The notes below the pieces were generated by a model, which was not told the DNA's origin, did no database searches, and saw only the letters and a program-made list of their open reading frames with translations. A stretch of DNA of 64,000 nt, from assembly GCF_051014685.1 (NCBI RefSeq), contig NW_027479045.1:1-64000 (forward strand), written 5' to 3'. A program made the position numbers and the translations under genes. Below, piece by piece: positions 40,041-52,500 of the stretch. This DNA comes from Ptiloglossa arizonensis. Lineage: Eukaryota; Arthropoda; Insecta; Hymenoptera; Colletidae. Position 1 is the stretch's first letter. The number at the start of each line of letters is the position of its first letter.

Positions 40041-42690
40041 GCGAAATATTTGTTGTCTTCTCAACCATTTCTTGGCTTCAAACTACCATATCTCGCGAAC
40101 GGATTGACGTAACCCAAAAATTCCTGTTGCGTCTGAAAGTAGAAACTCGCCCGATTACAGCGGTATGTGTATTTTTTCCCTAGGCCATTCTGATTAAGCG
40201 TTAGGAGCAGCAGAAATGCGAAAAAGTTGCTGTCTTCATAACCATTTCTTAGATTCAAACTCCCATATCTCGCGAACGGATTGTCCAAACCCAGAAGTTC
40301 CTGCTGCGTCTGAATGTAGAAACTCGCCCGATTACAACGATATGTGTATTTTTTCCCTAGGCCATTCTGGTTAAGCGTTAGGAGCAGCAGAAGTGCGAAA
40401 AATTTGTTGTCATCTCAATCATTTCTTAGCTTCAAACTCCCATATCTCGCGAACGGATTTACCTAATCCAAAAATTCCTGTTGCTTCTGAAAGTAGAAAC
40501 TCGCCCGATTACAACGGCATGTGTATTTTTTCCCTAGGCCATTCTGGTTAAGCGTTTGGTGCAGCAGAAGTGCGAAAGATTTGTTGTCTTCATAACCATT
40601 TCTTGGCTTCAAACTCCCATATCTCGCGAACGGATTGACCTAACCCAAAAATTCCTGTTGCGTCTGAAAGTAGAAACTCGCCCGATTACAACGGTATGTG
40701 TATTTCTTCATTAGGCCATTCTGGTTAAGCGTTTGGAGCAGCAGTAGTGCGAAAAATTTGTTGTCTTCTTTACCATTTCTTAGCTTCAAACTCCCATATC
40801 TCGCGAACGGATTGACCTAACCCAAAAATTCTTGTTGCATCTGAAAGAAGAAACTCGCCCGATTACAACGGTATGTGTATTTTTTCCCTAGGCCATTCTG
40901 GTTAAGCGTTTGGAGCAGCAGAATAGCGAAAAATTGTTTGCCTTCACAACCATTTCTTGGCTTCAAACTCCCATATCTCGCGAACGGATTGACCTAACCC
41001 AAAAATTCCTGTTGGGTCTGAAAGTAGAAACTCGCCCGATTACAACGGTATGTGTATTTTTTCCCTAGGCCATTCTGGTTAAGCGTTTGGAGCAGCAGAA
41101 TTGCGAAAAATTTTTTGCTTTCTCAACCAATTCTTGGCTTCAAACTGCCATATCTCGCGAACGGATTGACCTAACCCAAAAATTCCTGTTGCGTCTGAAA
41201 GTAGAAACTCACCCGATTACAACGATATGCGTATTTTTTCCCTAGGCCATTCTGGTTAAGCGTTTGGAGCAGCAGAATTGCAAACAATTTTTTGCCTTCT
41301 CAACCATTTCTTGGCTTCAAACTCCCATATCTCGCGAACGGATTGACCTAACCCAAAAATTCTTGTTGCATCTGAAAGAAGAAACTCGCCCGATTACAAC
41401 GGTATGTGTATTTTTTCACTAGGCCATTCTGATTAAGCGTTTGGAGCAGCAGAAGTGCGAAAGATTTGTTGTCTTCATAACCATTTCTTGGCTTCAAACT
41501 CCCATATCTCGCGAACGGATTGACCTAACCCAAAAATCCCTGTTGCGTCTGAAAGTAGAAACTCGCCCGATTACAACGGTATGTGTATTTCTTCCCTAGG
41601 CCATTCTGGTTAAGCGTTTGGAGCAGCAGAAGTGCGAAAAATTTGTTGTCTTCTCAACCATTTCTTGGCTTCAAACTCCCATATATCGCGAACGGATTGA
41701 CCTAACCCAAAAATTCCTGTTGCTTCTGAAAGTAGAAACTCGCCCGATTACAACGGTATGTGTATTTTTTCCCTAGGCCATTCTGGTTAAGCGTTAGGAG
41801 CAGCAGAAGTGCGAAAAAGTTGTTGTCTTCATAACCATTTCTTAGCTTCAAACTCCCATACCTCGCGAACGGATTGACCAAACCCAGAAGTTCCTGCTGC
41901 GTCTGAAAGTAGAAACTCGCCCGATTACAACGATATGTGTATTTTTTCCCTAGGCCATTCTGGTTAAGCGTTAGGAGCAACAGAAGTGCGAAAAATTTGT
42001 TGTCTTGTCAATCATTTCTTAGCTTCAAACTCCCATATCTCGCGAACGGATTGACCTAACCCAAAAATTCCAGTTGCATCTGAAAGTAGAAACTCGCCCG
42101 ATTACAACGGTATGTGTATTTTTTCCCTAGGCCATTCTGGTTAAGCGTTAGGTGCAGCAGAAGTGCGAAAAATTTGTTGTCTTCTCAACCATTTCTTAGC
42201 TTCAAACTCCCATATCTCGCGAACGGATTGACCAAACCCAGATGTTCCTGCTGCGTCTGAAAGTAGAAACTCGCCCGATTACAACGATATGCGTATTTTT
42301 TCCCTAGGCCATTCTGGTTAAGCGTTAGGAGCAGCAGAAGTGCGAAAAATTTGTTGTCTTGTCAATCATTTCTTAGCTTCAAACTCCCATATCTCGCGAA
42401 CGGATTGACCTAACCCAAAAATTCCTATTGCATCTGAAAGTAGAAACTAGCCCGATTACAACGGTACGTGTATTTTTCCCTTAGGCCATTCTGGTTAAGC
42501 GATTGGAGCAGCAGAAGTGCGAAAAATTTATTGTCTTGTCAACCATTTCTTACCTTGAAAGTCCCATATCTCGCGAACGGATTGACCTTACCCAAAAATT
42601 CCTATTGCATCTGAAAGTAGAAACTCGCCCGATTACAGCGGTATGTGTATTTTTTCCCTAGGCCATTCGGGTTAAGCGTGTGGAGCAGCA
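40041..42690 (+). repeat. 2655 bp higher-order repeat (15 monomers), copy 2
   Basis: This copy is nearly identical to the preceding unit and adjoins it directly; markers at 37407 and 39047 recur at 40061 and 41702. Near identity over 2.65 kb, set against the many differences between neighbouring monomers, points to a recent duplication. At about 42690 it passes into an ordinary A5T6 monomer and not into a third GCGAAATATTTG start, so the tandem run stops at two copies. Confidence 0.88.
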
Positions 42691-45480
42691 GAATTGCGAA
42701 AAATTTTTTGCCTTCTCAACCATTTCTTGGCTTCAAACTCCCATATCTCGCGAACGGATTGACCTAACCCAAAAATTCCTGTTGCGTCTGAAAGTAGAAA
42801 CTCGCCCGATTACAACGGTATGTGTATTTTTTCCCTAGGCCATTCTGGTTAAGCGTTAGGAGCAGCAGAAGTGCGAAAAAGTTGTTGTCTTCTCAACCAT
42901 TTCTTGGCTTCAAACTCCCATATATCGCGAACGGATTGACCTAACCCAAAAATTCCTGTTGCTTCTGAAAGTAGAAACTCGCCCGATTACAACGGTATGT
43001 GTATTTTTTCCCTAGGCCATTCTGGTTAAGCGTTAGGAGCAGCAGAAGTGCGAAAAAGTTGTTGTCTTCATAACCATTTCTTAGCTTCAAACTCCCATAC
43101 CTCGCGAACGGATTGACCAAACCCAGAAGTTCCTGCTGCGTCTGAAAGTAGAAACTCGCCCGATTACAACGATATGCGTATTTTTTCCCTAGGCCATTCT
43201 GGTTAAGCGTTAGGAGCAGCAGAAGTGCGAAAAAGTTGTTGTCTTCATAACCATTTCTTAGCTTCAAACTCCCATACCTCGCGAACGGATTGACCAAACC
43301 CAGAAGTTCCTGCTGCGTCTGAAAGTAGAAACTCGCCCGATTACAACGATATGTGTATTTTTTCCCTAGGCCATTCTGGTTAAGCGTTAGGAGCAGCAGA
43401 AGTGCGAAAAATTTGTTGTCTTGTCAATCATTTCTTAGCTTCAAACTCCCATATCTCGCGAACGGATTGACCTAACCCAAAAATTCCAGTTGCATCTGAA
43501 AGTAGAAACTCGCCCGATTACAACGGTATGTGTATTTTTTCCCTAGGCCATTCTGGTTAAGCGTTAGGTGCAGCAGAAGTGCGAAAAATTTGTTGTCTTC
43601 TCAACCATTTCTTAGCTTCAAACTCCCATATCTCGCGAACGGATTGACCAAACCCAGATGTTCCTGCTGCGTCTGAAAGTAGAAACTCGCCCGATTACAA
43701 CGATATGCGTATTTTTTCCCTAGGCCATTCTGGTTAAGCGTTAGGTGCAGCAGAAGTGCGAAAAATTTGTTGTCTTCTCAACCATTTCTTAGCTTCAAAC
43801 TCCCATATCTCGCGAACGGATTGACCAAACCCAGATGTTCCTGCTGCGTCTGAAAGTAGAAACTCGCCCGATTACAACGATATGTGTATTTTTTCCCTAG
43901 GCCATTCTGGTTAAGCGTTAGGAGCAACAGAAGTGCGAAAAATTTGTTGTCTTGTCAATCATTTCTTAGCTTCAAACTCCCATATCTCGCGAACGGATTG
44001 ACCTAACCCAAAAATTCCAGTTGCATCTGAAAGTAGAAACTCGCCCGATTACAACGGTATGTGTATTTTTTCCCTAGGCCATTCTGGTTAAGCGTTAGGT
44101 GCAGCAGAAGTGCGAAAAATTTGTTGTCTTCTCAACCATTTCTTAGCTTCAAACTCCCATATCTCGCGAACGGATTGACCAAACCCAGATGTTCCTGCTG
44201 CGTCTGAAAGTAGAAACTCGCCCGATTACAACGATATGCGTATTTTTTCCCTAGGCCATTCTGGTTAAGCGTTAGGAGCAGCAGAAGTGCGAAAAATTTG
44301 TTGTCTTGTCAATCATTTCTTAGCTTCAAACTCCCATATCTCGCGAACGGATTGACCTAACCCAAAAATTCCTATTGCATCTGAAAGTAGAAACTCGCCC
44401 GATTACAACGGTACGTGTATTTTTCCCTTAGGCCATTCTGGTTAAGCGATTGGAGCAGCAGAAGTGCGAAAAATTTATTGTCTTGTCAACCATTTCTTAC
44501 CTTGAAAGTCCCATATCTCGCGAACGGATTGACCTTACCCAAAAATTCCTATTGCATCTGAAAGTAGAAACTCGCCCGATTACAGCGGTATGTGTATTTT
44601 TTCCCTAGGCCATTCGGGTTAAGCGTGTGGAGCAGCAGAATTGCGAAAAATTTTTTGCCTTCTCAACCATTTCTTGGCTTCAAACTCCCATATCTCGCGA
44701 ACGGATTGACCTAACCCAAAAATTCCTGTTGCGTCTGAAAGTAGAAACTCGCCCGATTACAACGGTACGTGTATTTTTCCCTTAGGCCATTCTGGTTAAG
44801 CGATTGGAGCAGCAGAAGTGCGAAAAATTTATTGTCTTGTCAACCATTTCTTACCTTGAAAGTCCCATATCTCGCGAACGGATTGACCTTACCCAAAAAT
44901 TCCTATTGCATCTGAAAGTAGAAACTCGCCCGATTACAGCGGTATGTGTATTTTTTCCCTAGGCCATTCTGGTTAAGCGTTTGGAGCAGCAGAATTGCGA
45001 AAAATTTTTTGCCTTCTCAACCATTTCTTGGCTTCAAACTCCCATATCTCGCGAACGGATTGACCAAACCCAGAAGTTCCTGCTGCGTCTGAAAGTAGAA
45101 ACTCACCCGATTACAACGATATGCGTATTTTTTCCCTAGGCCATTCTGATTAAGCGTTAGGAGCAGCAGAAGTGCGAAAAAGTTGTTGTCTTCATAACCA
45201 TTTCTTAGATTCAAACTCCCATACCTCGCGAACGGATTGACCAAACCCAGAAGTTCCTGCTGCGTCTGAAACTAGAAACTCGCCCGATTACAACGATATG
45301 TGTATTTTTTCCCTAGGCCATTCTGGTTAAGCGTTAGGAGCAGCAGAAGTGCGAAAAATTTGTTGTCTTGTCAATCATTTCTTAGCTTCAAACTCCCATA
45401 TCTCGCGAACGGATTGACCTAACCCAAAAATTCCTGTTGCATCTGAAAGTAGAAACTCGCCCGATTACAACGGTATGTGT
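42690..45480 (+). repeat. Locally amplified derivative of the 15-monomer repeat
   Basis: Markers of the 15-monomer family recur at short spacing. CATACCTCGCG stands at about 43107 and 43284 (one monomer apart), GTGCAGCAG after GTTAG at about 43568, 43745 and 44099, and CAGATGTTCCTG at about 43659, 43834 and 44188. The ATTGGAGCAG/CTTACCTTGAAAG monomer stands at about 44450 and 44804 (two monomers apart). One- and two-monomer steps point to local duplication after the larger repeat formed. Confidence 0.75.
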
Positions 45481-46520
45481 ATTTTTTCCCTAGGCCATTC
45501 TGGTTAAGCGTTTGGAGCAGCAGAATTGCGAAAAATTTTTTGCTTTCTCAACCATTTCTTGGCTTCAAACTGCCATATCTCGCGAACGTATTGACCTAAC
45601 CCAAAAATTCCTGTTGCATCTGAAAGTAGAAACTCGCCCGATTACAACGGTATGTGTATTTTTTCCCTAGGCCATTCTGGTTAAGCGTTTGGAGCAGCAG
45701 AAGTGCGAAAAATTTGTTGTCTTCTCAATCATTTCTTAGCTTCAAACTCCCATATCACGCGAACGGATTGACCTAACCCAAAAATTCCTGTTGCTTCTGA
45801 AAGTAGAAACTCGCCCGATTAAAACGGTATGTGTATTTTTTCCCTAGGCCATTCTGGTTAAGCGTTAGGAGCAGCAGAAGTGCGAAAAAGTTGTTGTCTT
45901 CATAACCATTTCTTAGCTTCAAACTCCCATATCTCGCGAACGGATTGACCAAACCCAGAAGTTCCTGCTGCGTCTGAAAGTAGAAACTCGCCCGATTACA
46001 AAGATATGTGTATTTTTTCCCTAGGCCATTCTGGTGAAGCGTTAGGAGCAGCAGAAGTGCGAAAAATTTGTTGTCTTGTCAATCATTTCTTAGCTTCAAA
46101 CTCCCATATCTCGCGAAAGGATTGACCTAACCCAAAAATTCCTGTTGCATCTGAAAGTAGAAACTCGCCCGATTACAACGGTATGTGTATTTTTTCCCTA
46201 GGCCATTCTGGTTAAGCGTTTGGAGCAGCAGAATTGCGAAAAATTTTTTGCTTTCTCAACCATTTCTTGGCTTCAAACTGCCATATCTCGCGAACGTATT
46301 GACCTAACCCAAAAATTCCTGTTGCATCTGAAAGTAGAAACTCGCCCGATTACAACGGTATGTGTATTTTTTCCCTAGGCCATTCTGGTTAAGCGTTTGG
46401 AGCAGCAGAAGTGCGAAAAATTTGTTGTCTTCTCAATCATTTCTTAGCTTCAAACTCCCATATCACGCGAACGGATTGACCTAACCCAAAAATTCCTGTT
46501 GCTTCTGAAAGTAGAAACTC
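45480..46520 (+). repeat. 4-monomer local tandem duplication
   Basis: The rare change CATATCACGCG, which destroys the TCGCGA palindrome, occurs at 45751 and 46459, exactly 708 bp (4 x 177) apart. The companion change GCGAACGTATTG occurs in the monomers just upstream of both. The second copy breaks off at about 46519, where CTCGCCGATTACAGCGG marks a different subtype. Confidence 0.75.
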
Positions 46521-49500
46521 GCCGATTACAGCGGTATGTGTATTTTTTCCCTAGGCCATTCGGGTTAAGCGTGTGGAGCAGCAGAATTGCGAAAAATTTT
46601 TTGCCTTCTCAACCATTTCTTGGCTTCAAACTCCCATATCTCGCGAACGGATTGACCTAACCCAAAAATTCCTGTTGCGTCTGAAAGTAGAAACTCGCCC
46701 GATTACAACGGTATGTGTATTTTTTCATTAGGCCATTCGGGTTAAGCGTGTGGAGCAGCAGAATTGCAAAAAATTTTTTGCCTTCTCAACCATTTCTTGG
46801 CTTCAAACTCCCATATCTCGCGAACGGATTGACCTAACCCAAAAATTCTTGTTGCATCTGAAAGAAGAAACTCGCCCGATTACAACGGTATGTGTATTTT
46901 TTCCCTAGGCCATTCTGGTTAAGCGTTTGGAGCAGCAGAATAGCGAAAAATTGTTTGCCTTCTCAGCCATTTCTTGGCTTCAAACTCCCATATCTCGCGA
47001 ACGGATTGACCTAACCCAAAAATTCCTGTTGGGTCTGAAAGTAGAAACTCGTCCGATTACAACGGTATGTGTATTTCTTCCCTTGGCCATTCTGGTTAAG
47101 CGTTTGGAGCAGCAGAATTGCGAAAAATTTTTTGCCTTCTTTACCAGTTCTTAGCTTCAAACACCCATATCTCGCGAACGGATTGACCTAACCCAAAAAT
47201 TCTTGTTGCATCTGAAACAAGAAACTCGCCCGATTACAACGGTATGTGTATTTTTTCCATAGGCCAGTCTGGTTAAGCGTTTGGAGCAGCAGAAGTGCGA
47301 AATATTTCTTGTCTTCTTAACCATTTCTTAGCTTCAAACTCCCATATCTCGCGAACGGATTGACCTAACCCAAAAATTCCTATTGCATCTGAAAGTAGAA
47401 ACTCGCCCGTTTACAACGGTATGTGTATTTTTTCCCTAGGCCATTCTGGTTAAGCGTTTGGAGCAGCAGAAGTGCGAAATATTTCTTGTCTTCTTAACCA
47501 TTTCTTAGCTTCAAACTCCCATGTCTCGCGAACGGATTGACCTAACCCAAAAATTCCTATTGCATCTGAAAGTAGAAACTCGCACGATTACAACGGTATG
47601 TGTATTTTTTCCCTAGGCCATTCTGGTTAAGCGTTTGGAGCAGCAGAATTGCGAAAAATTTTTTGCTTTCTCAACCATTTCTTGGCTTCAAACTGCCATA
47701 TCTCGCGAACGGATTGACCTAACCCAAAAATTCCTGTTGCGTCTGAAAGTAGAAACTCGCCCGATTACAACGGTATGTGTATTTTTTCACTAGGCCATTC
47801 TGATTAAGCGTTTGGAGCAGCAGAAGTGCGAAAGATTTGTTGTCTTCATAACCATTTCTTGGCTTCAAACTCCCATATCTCGCGAACGGATTGACCTAAC
47901 CCAAAAATCCCTGTTGCGTCTGAAAGTAGAAACTCGCCCGATTACAACGGTATGTGTATTTCTTCCCTAGGCCATTCTGGTTAAGCGTTTGGAGCAGCAG
48001 AATTGCGAAAAATTTTTTGCCTTCTCAACCATTTCTTGGCCTCAAACTCCCATATCTCGCGAACGGATTGACCAAACCCAGAAGTTCCTGCTGCGTCTGA
48101 AAGTAGAAACTCACCCGATTACAACGATATGCGTATTTTTTCCCTAGGCCATTCTGGTTAAGCGTTTGGAGCAGCAGAATTGCAAAAAATTTTTTGCCTT
48201 CTCAACCATTTCTTGGCTTCAAACTCCCATATCTCGCGAACGGATTGACCTAACCCAAAAATTCTTGTTGCATCTGAAAGAAGAAACTCGCCCGATTACA
48301 ACGGTATGTGTATTTTTTCCCTAGGCCATTCTGGTTAAGCGTTTGGAGCAGCAGAATAGCGAAGAATTGTTTGCCTTCTCAGCCATTTCTTGGCTTCAAA
48401 CTCCCATATCTCGCGAACGGATTGACCTAACCCAAAAATTCCTGTTGGGTCTGAAAGTAGAAACTCGCCCGATTACAACGGTATGTGTATTTTTTCATTA
48501 GGCCATTCGGGTTAAGCGTTTGGAGCAGCAGAGTAGCGAAAAATTGTTTGCCTTCTCAACCATTTCTTGGATTCAAACTCCCATATCTCGCGAACGGATT
48601 GACCTAACCCAAAAATTCCTATTGCGTCTGAAAGTAGAAACTCGCCCGATTACAACGGTATGTGTATTTTTTCCCTAGGCCATCCTGATTAAGCGTTAGG
48701 AGCAGCAGAAGTGCGAAAAAATTGTTGTCTTCATAACCATTTCTTAGCTTCAAACTCCCATATCTCGCGAACGGATGGACCAAACCCAGAAGTTCCTGCT
48801 GCGTCTGAAAGTAGAAACTCGCCCGATTACAACGATATGTGTATTTTTTCCCTAGGCCATTCTGGTTAAGCGTTAGGAGCTGCAGGAGTGCGAAAAATAT
48901 GTTGTCTTCTCAATCATTTCTTAGCTTCAAACTCCCATATCTCGCGAACGGATTGACCTAACCCAAAAATTCCTGTTGCATCTGAAAGTAGAAACTCGCC
49001 CGATTACAACGGTATGTGTATTTTTTCCCTAGGCCATTCTGGTTAAGCGTTAGGAGCAGCAGAAGTGCGAAAAAGTTGTTGTCTTCATAACCATTTCTTA
49101 GATTCAAACTCCCATATCTCGCGAACGGATTGACCAAACCCAGAAGTTCCTGCTGCGTCTGAAAGTAGAAACTCGCCCGATTACAACGATATGTGTATTT
49201 TTTCCCTAGGCCATTCTGGTTAAGCGTTAGGAGCAGCAGAAGTGCGAAAAATTTGTTGTCTTCTCAATCATTTCTTAGCTTCAAACTCCCATATCTCGCG
49301 AACGGATTGACCTAACCCAAAAATTCCTGTTGCTTCTGAAAGTAGAAACTCGCCCGATTAAAACGGTATGTGTATTTTTTCCCTAGGCCATTCTGGTTAA
49401 GCGTTAGGAGCAGCAGAAGTGCGAAAAAGTTGTTGTCTTCATAACCATTTCTTAGCTTCAAACTCCCATATCTCGCGAACGGATTGACCAAACCCAGAAG

Positions 49501-52500
49501 TTCCTGCTGCGTCTGAAAGTAGAAACACGCCCGATTACAACGATATGTGTATTTTTTCCCTAGGCCATTCTGGTGAAGCGTTAGGAGCAGCAGAAGTGCG
49601 AAAAATTTGTTGTCTTGTCAATCATTTCTTAGCTTCAAACTCCCATATCTCGCGAACGGATTGACCTAACCCAAATATTCCTGTTGCATCTGAAAGTAGA
49701 AACTCGCCCGATTACAACGGTATGTGTATTTTTTCCCTAGGCCATTCTGGTTAAGCGTTAGGAGCAGCAGAAGTGCGAAAAATTTGTTGTCTTCTCAACC
49801 ATTTCTTAGCTTCAAACTCCCATATCTCGCGAACGGATTGACCAAACCCAGAAGTTCCTGCTGCGTCTGAAAGTAGAAACTCGCCCGATTACAACGATAT
49901 GTGTATTTTTTCCCTAGGCCATTCTGGTTAAGCGTTAGGAGCAGCAGAAGTGCGAAAAATTTGTTGTCTTGTCAATCATTTCTTAGCTTCAAACTCCCAT
50001 ATCTCGCGAACGGATTGACCTAACCCAAAAATTCCTATTGCATCTGAAAGTAGAAACTCGCCCGATTACAACGGTACGTGTATTTTTCCCTTAGGCCATT
50101 CTGGTTAAGCGATTGGAGCAGCAGAAGTGCGAAAAATTTTTTGCCTTCTCAACCATTTCTTGGCTTCAAACTCCCATATCTCGCGAACGGATTGACCTAA
50201 CCCAAAAATTCCTGTTGCGTCTGAAAGTAGAAACTCGCCCGATTACAACGGTATGTGTATTTTTTCATTAGGCCATTCGGGTTAAGCGTGTGGAGCAGCA
50301 GAATTGCAAAAAATTTTTTGCCTTCTCAACCATTTCTTGGCTTCAAACTCCCATATCTCGCGAACGGATTGACCTTACCCAAAAATTCCTATTGCATCTG
50401 AAAGTAGAAACTCGCCGATTACAGCGGTATGTGTATTTCTTCCCTTGGCCATTCTGGTTAAGCGTTTGGAGCAGCAGAATTGCGAAAAATTTTTTGCCTT
50501 CTTTACCAGTTCTTAGCTTCAAACACCCATATCTCGCGAACGGATTGACCTAACCCAAAAATTCTTGTTGCATCTGAAACAAGAAACTCGCCCGATTACA
50601 ACGGTATGTGTATTTTTTCCATAGGCCATTCTGGTTAAGCCTTTGGAGCAGCAGAATAGCGAAAACTTGTTTGCCTTCTCAACCATTTCTTGGCTTCAAA
50701 CTCCCATATCTCGCGAACGGATTGACCTAACCCAAAAATTCCTGCTGCGTCTGAAAGTAGAAACTCGCCCGTTTACAACGGTATGTGTATTTGTTCCCTA
50801 GGCCATTCTGGTTAAGCGTTTGGAGCAGCAGAAGTGCGAAATATTTCTTGTCTTCTTAACCATTTCTTAGCTTCAAACTCCCATATCTCGCGAACGGATT
50901 GACCTAACCCAAAAATTCTTGTTGCATCTGAAACAAGAAACTCGCCCGATTACAACGGTATGTGTATTTTTTCCATAGGCCATTCTGATTAAGCGTTTGG
51001 AGCAGCAGAAGTGCGAAATATTTCTTGTCTTCTTAACCATTTCTTAGCTTCAAACTCCCATATCTCGCGAACGGATTGACCTAACCCAAAAATTCCTATT
51101 GCATCTGAAAGTAGAAACTCGCCCGTTTACAACGGTATGTGTATTTTTTCCCTAGGCCATTCTGGTTAAGCGTTTGGAGCAGCAGAAGTGCGAAATATTT
51201 CTTGTCTTCTTAACCATTTCTTAGCTTCAAACTCCCATGTCTCGCGAACGGATTGACCTAACCCAAAAATTCCTATTGCATCTGAAAGTAGAAACTCGCC
51301 CGATTACAACGGTATGTGTATTTTTTCCCTAGGCCATTCTGGTTAAGCGTTTGGAGCAGCAGAATTGCGAAAAATTTTTTGCTTTCTCAACCATTTCTTG
51401 GCTTCAAACTGCCATATCTCGCGAACGGATTGACCTAACCCAAAAATTCCTGTTGCGTCTGAAAGTAGAAACTCGCCCGATTACAACGGTATGTGTATTT
51501 TTTCACTAGGCCATTCTGATTAAGCGTTTGGAGCAGCAGAAGTGCGAAAGATTTGTTGTCTTCATAACCATTTCTTGGCTTCAAACTCCCATATCTCGCG
51601 AACGGATTGACCTAACCCAAAAATCCCTGTTGCGTCTGAAAGTAGAAACTCGCCCGATTACAACGGTATGTGTATTTCTTCCCTAGGCCATTCTGGTTAA
51701 GCGTTTGGAGCAGCAGAATTGCGAAAAATTTTTTGCCTTCTCAACCATTTCTTGGCCTCAAACTCCCATATCTCGCGAACGGATTGACAAAACCCAGAAG
51801 TTCCTGCTGCGTCTGAAAGTAGAAACTCACCCGATTACAACGATATGCGTATTTTTTCCCTAGGCCATTCTGGTTAAGCGTTTGGAGCAGCAGAATTGCA
51901 AAAAATTTTTTGCCTTCTCAACCATTTCTTGGCTTCAAACTCCCATATCTCGCGAACGGATTGACCTAACCCAAAAATTCTTGTTGCATCTGAAAGAAGA
52001 AACTCGCCCGATTACAACGGTATGTGTATTTTTTCCCTAGGACATTCTGGTTAAGCGTTTGGAGCAGCAGAATAGCGAAAAATTGTTTGCCTTCTCAGCC
52101 ATTTCTTGGCTTCAAACTCCCATATCTCGCGAACGGATTGACCTAACCCAAAAATTCCTGTTGGGTCTGAAAGTAGAAACTCGCCCGATTACAACGGTAT
52201 GTGTATTTTTTCATTAGGCCATTCGGGATAAGCGTTAGGAGCAGCAGAAGTGCGAAAAATTTATTGTCTTGTCAACCATTTCTTAGCTTGAAAGTCCCAT
52301 ATCTTGCGAACGTATTGACCTAACCCAAAAATTCCTGTTGCATCTGAAAGTAGAAACTCGCCCGATTACAACGGTATGTGTATTTTTTCCCTAGGCCATT
52401 CTGGTTAAGCGTTAGGAGCAGCAGAAGTGCGAAAAATTTATTGTCTTGTCAACCATTTCTTACCTTGAAAGTCCCATATCTCGCGAACGGATTGACCTTA

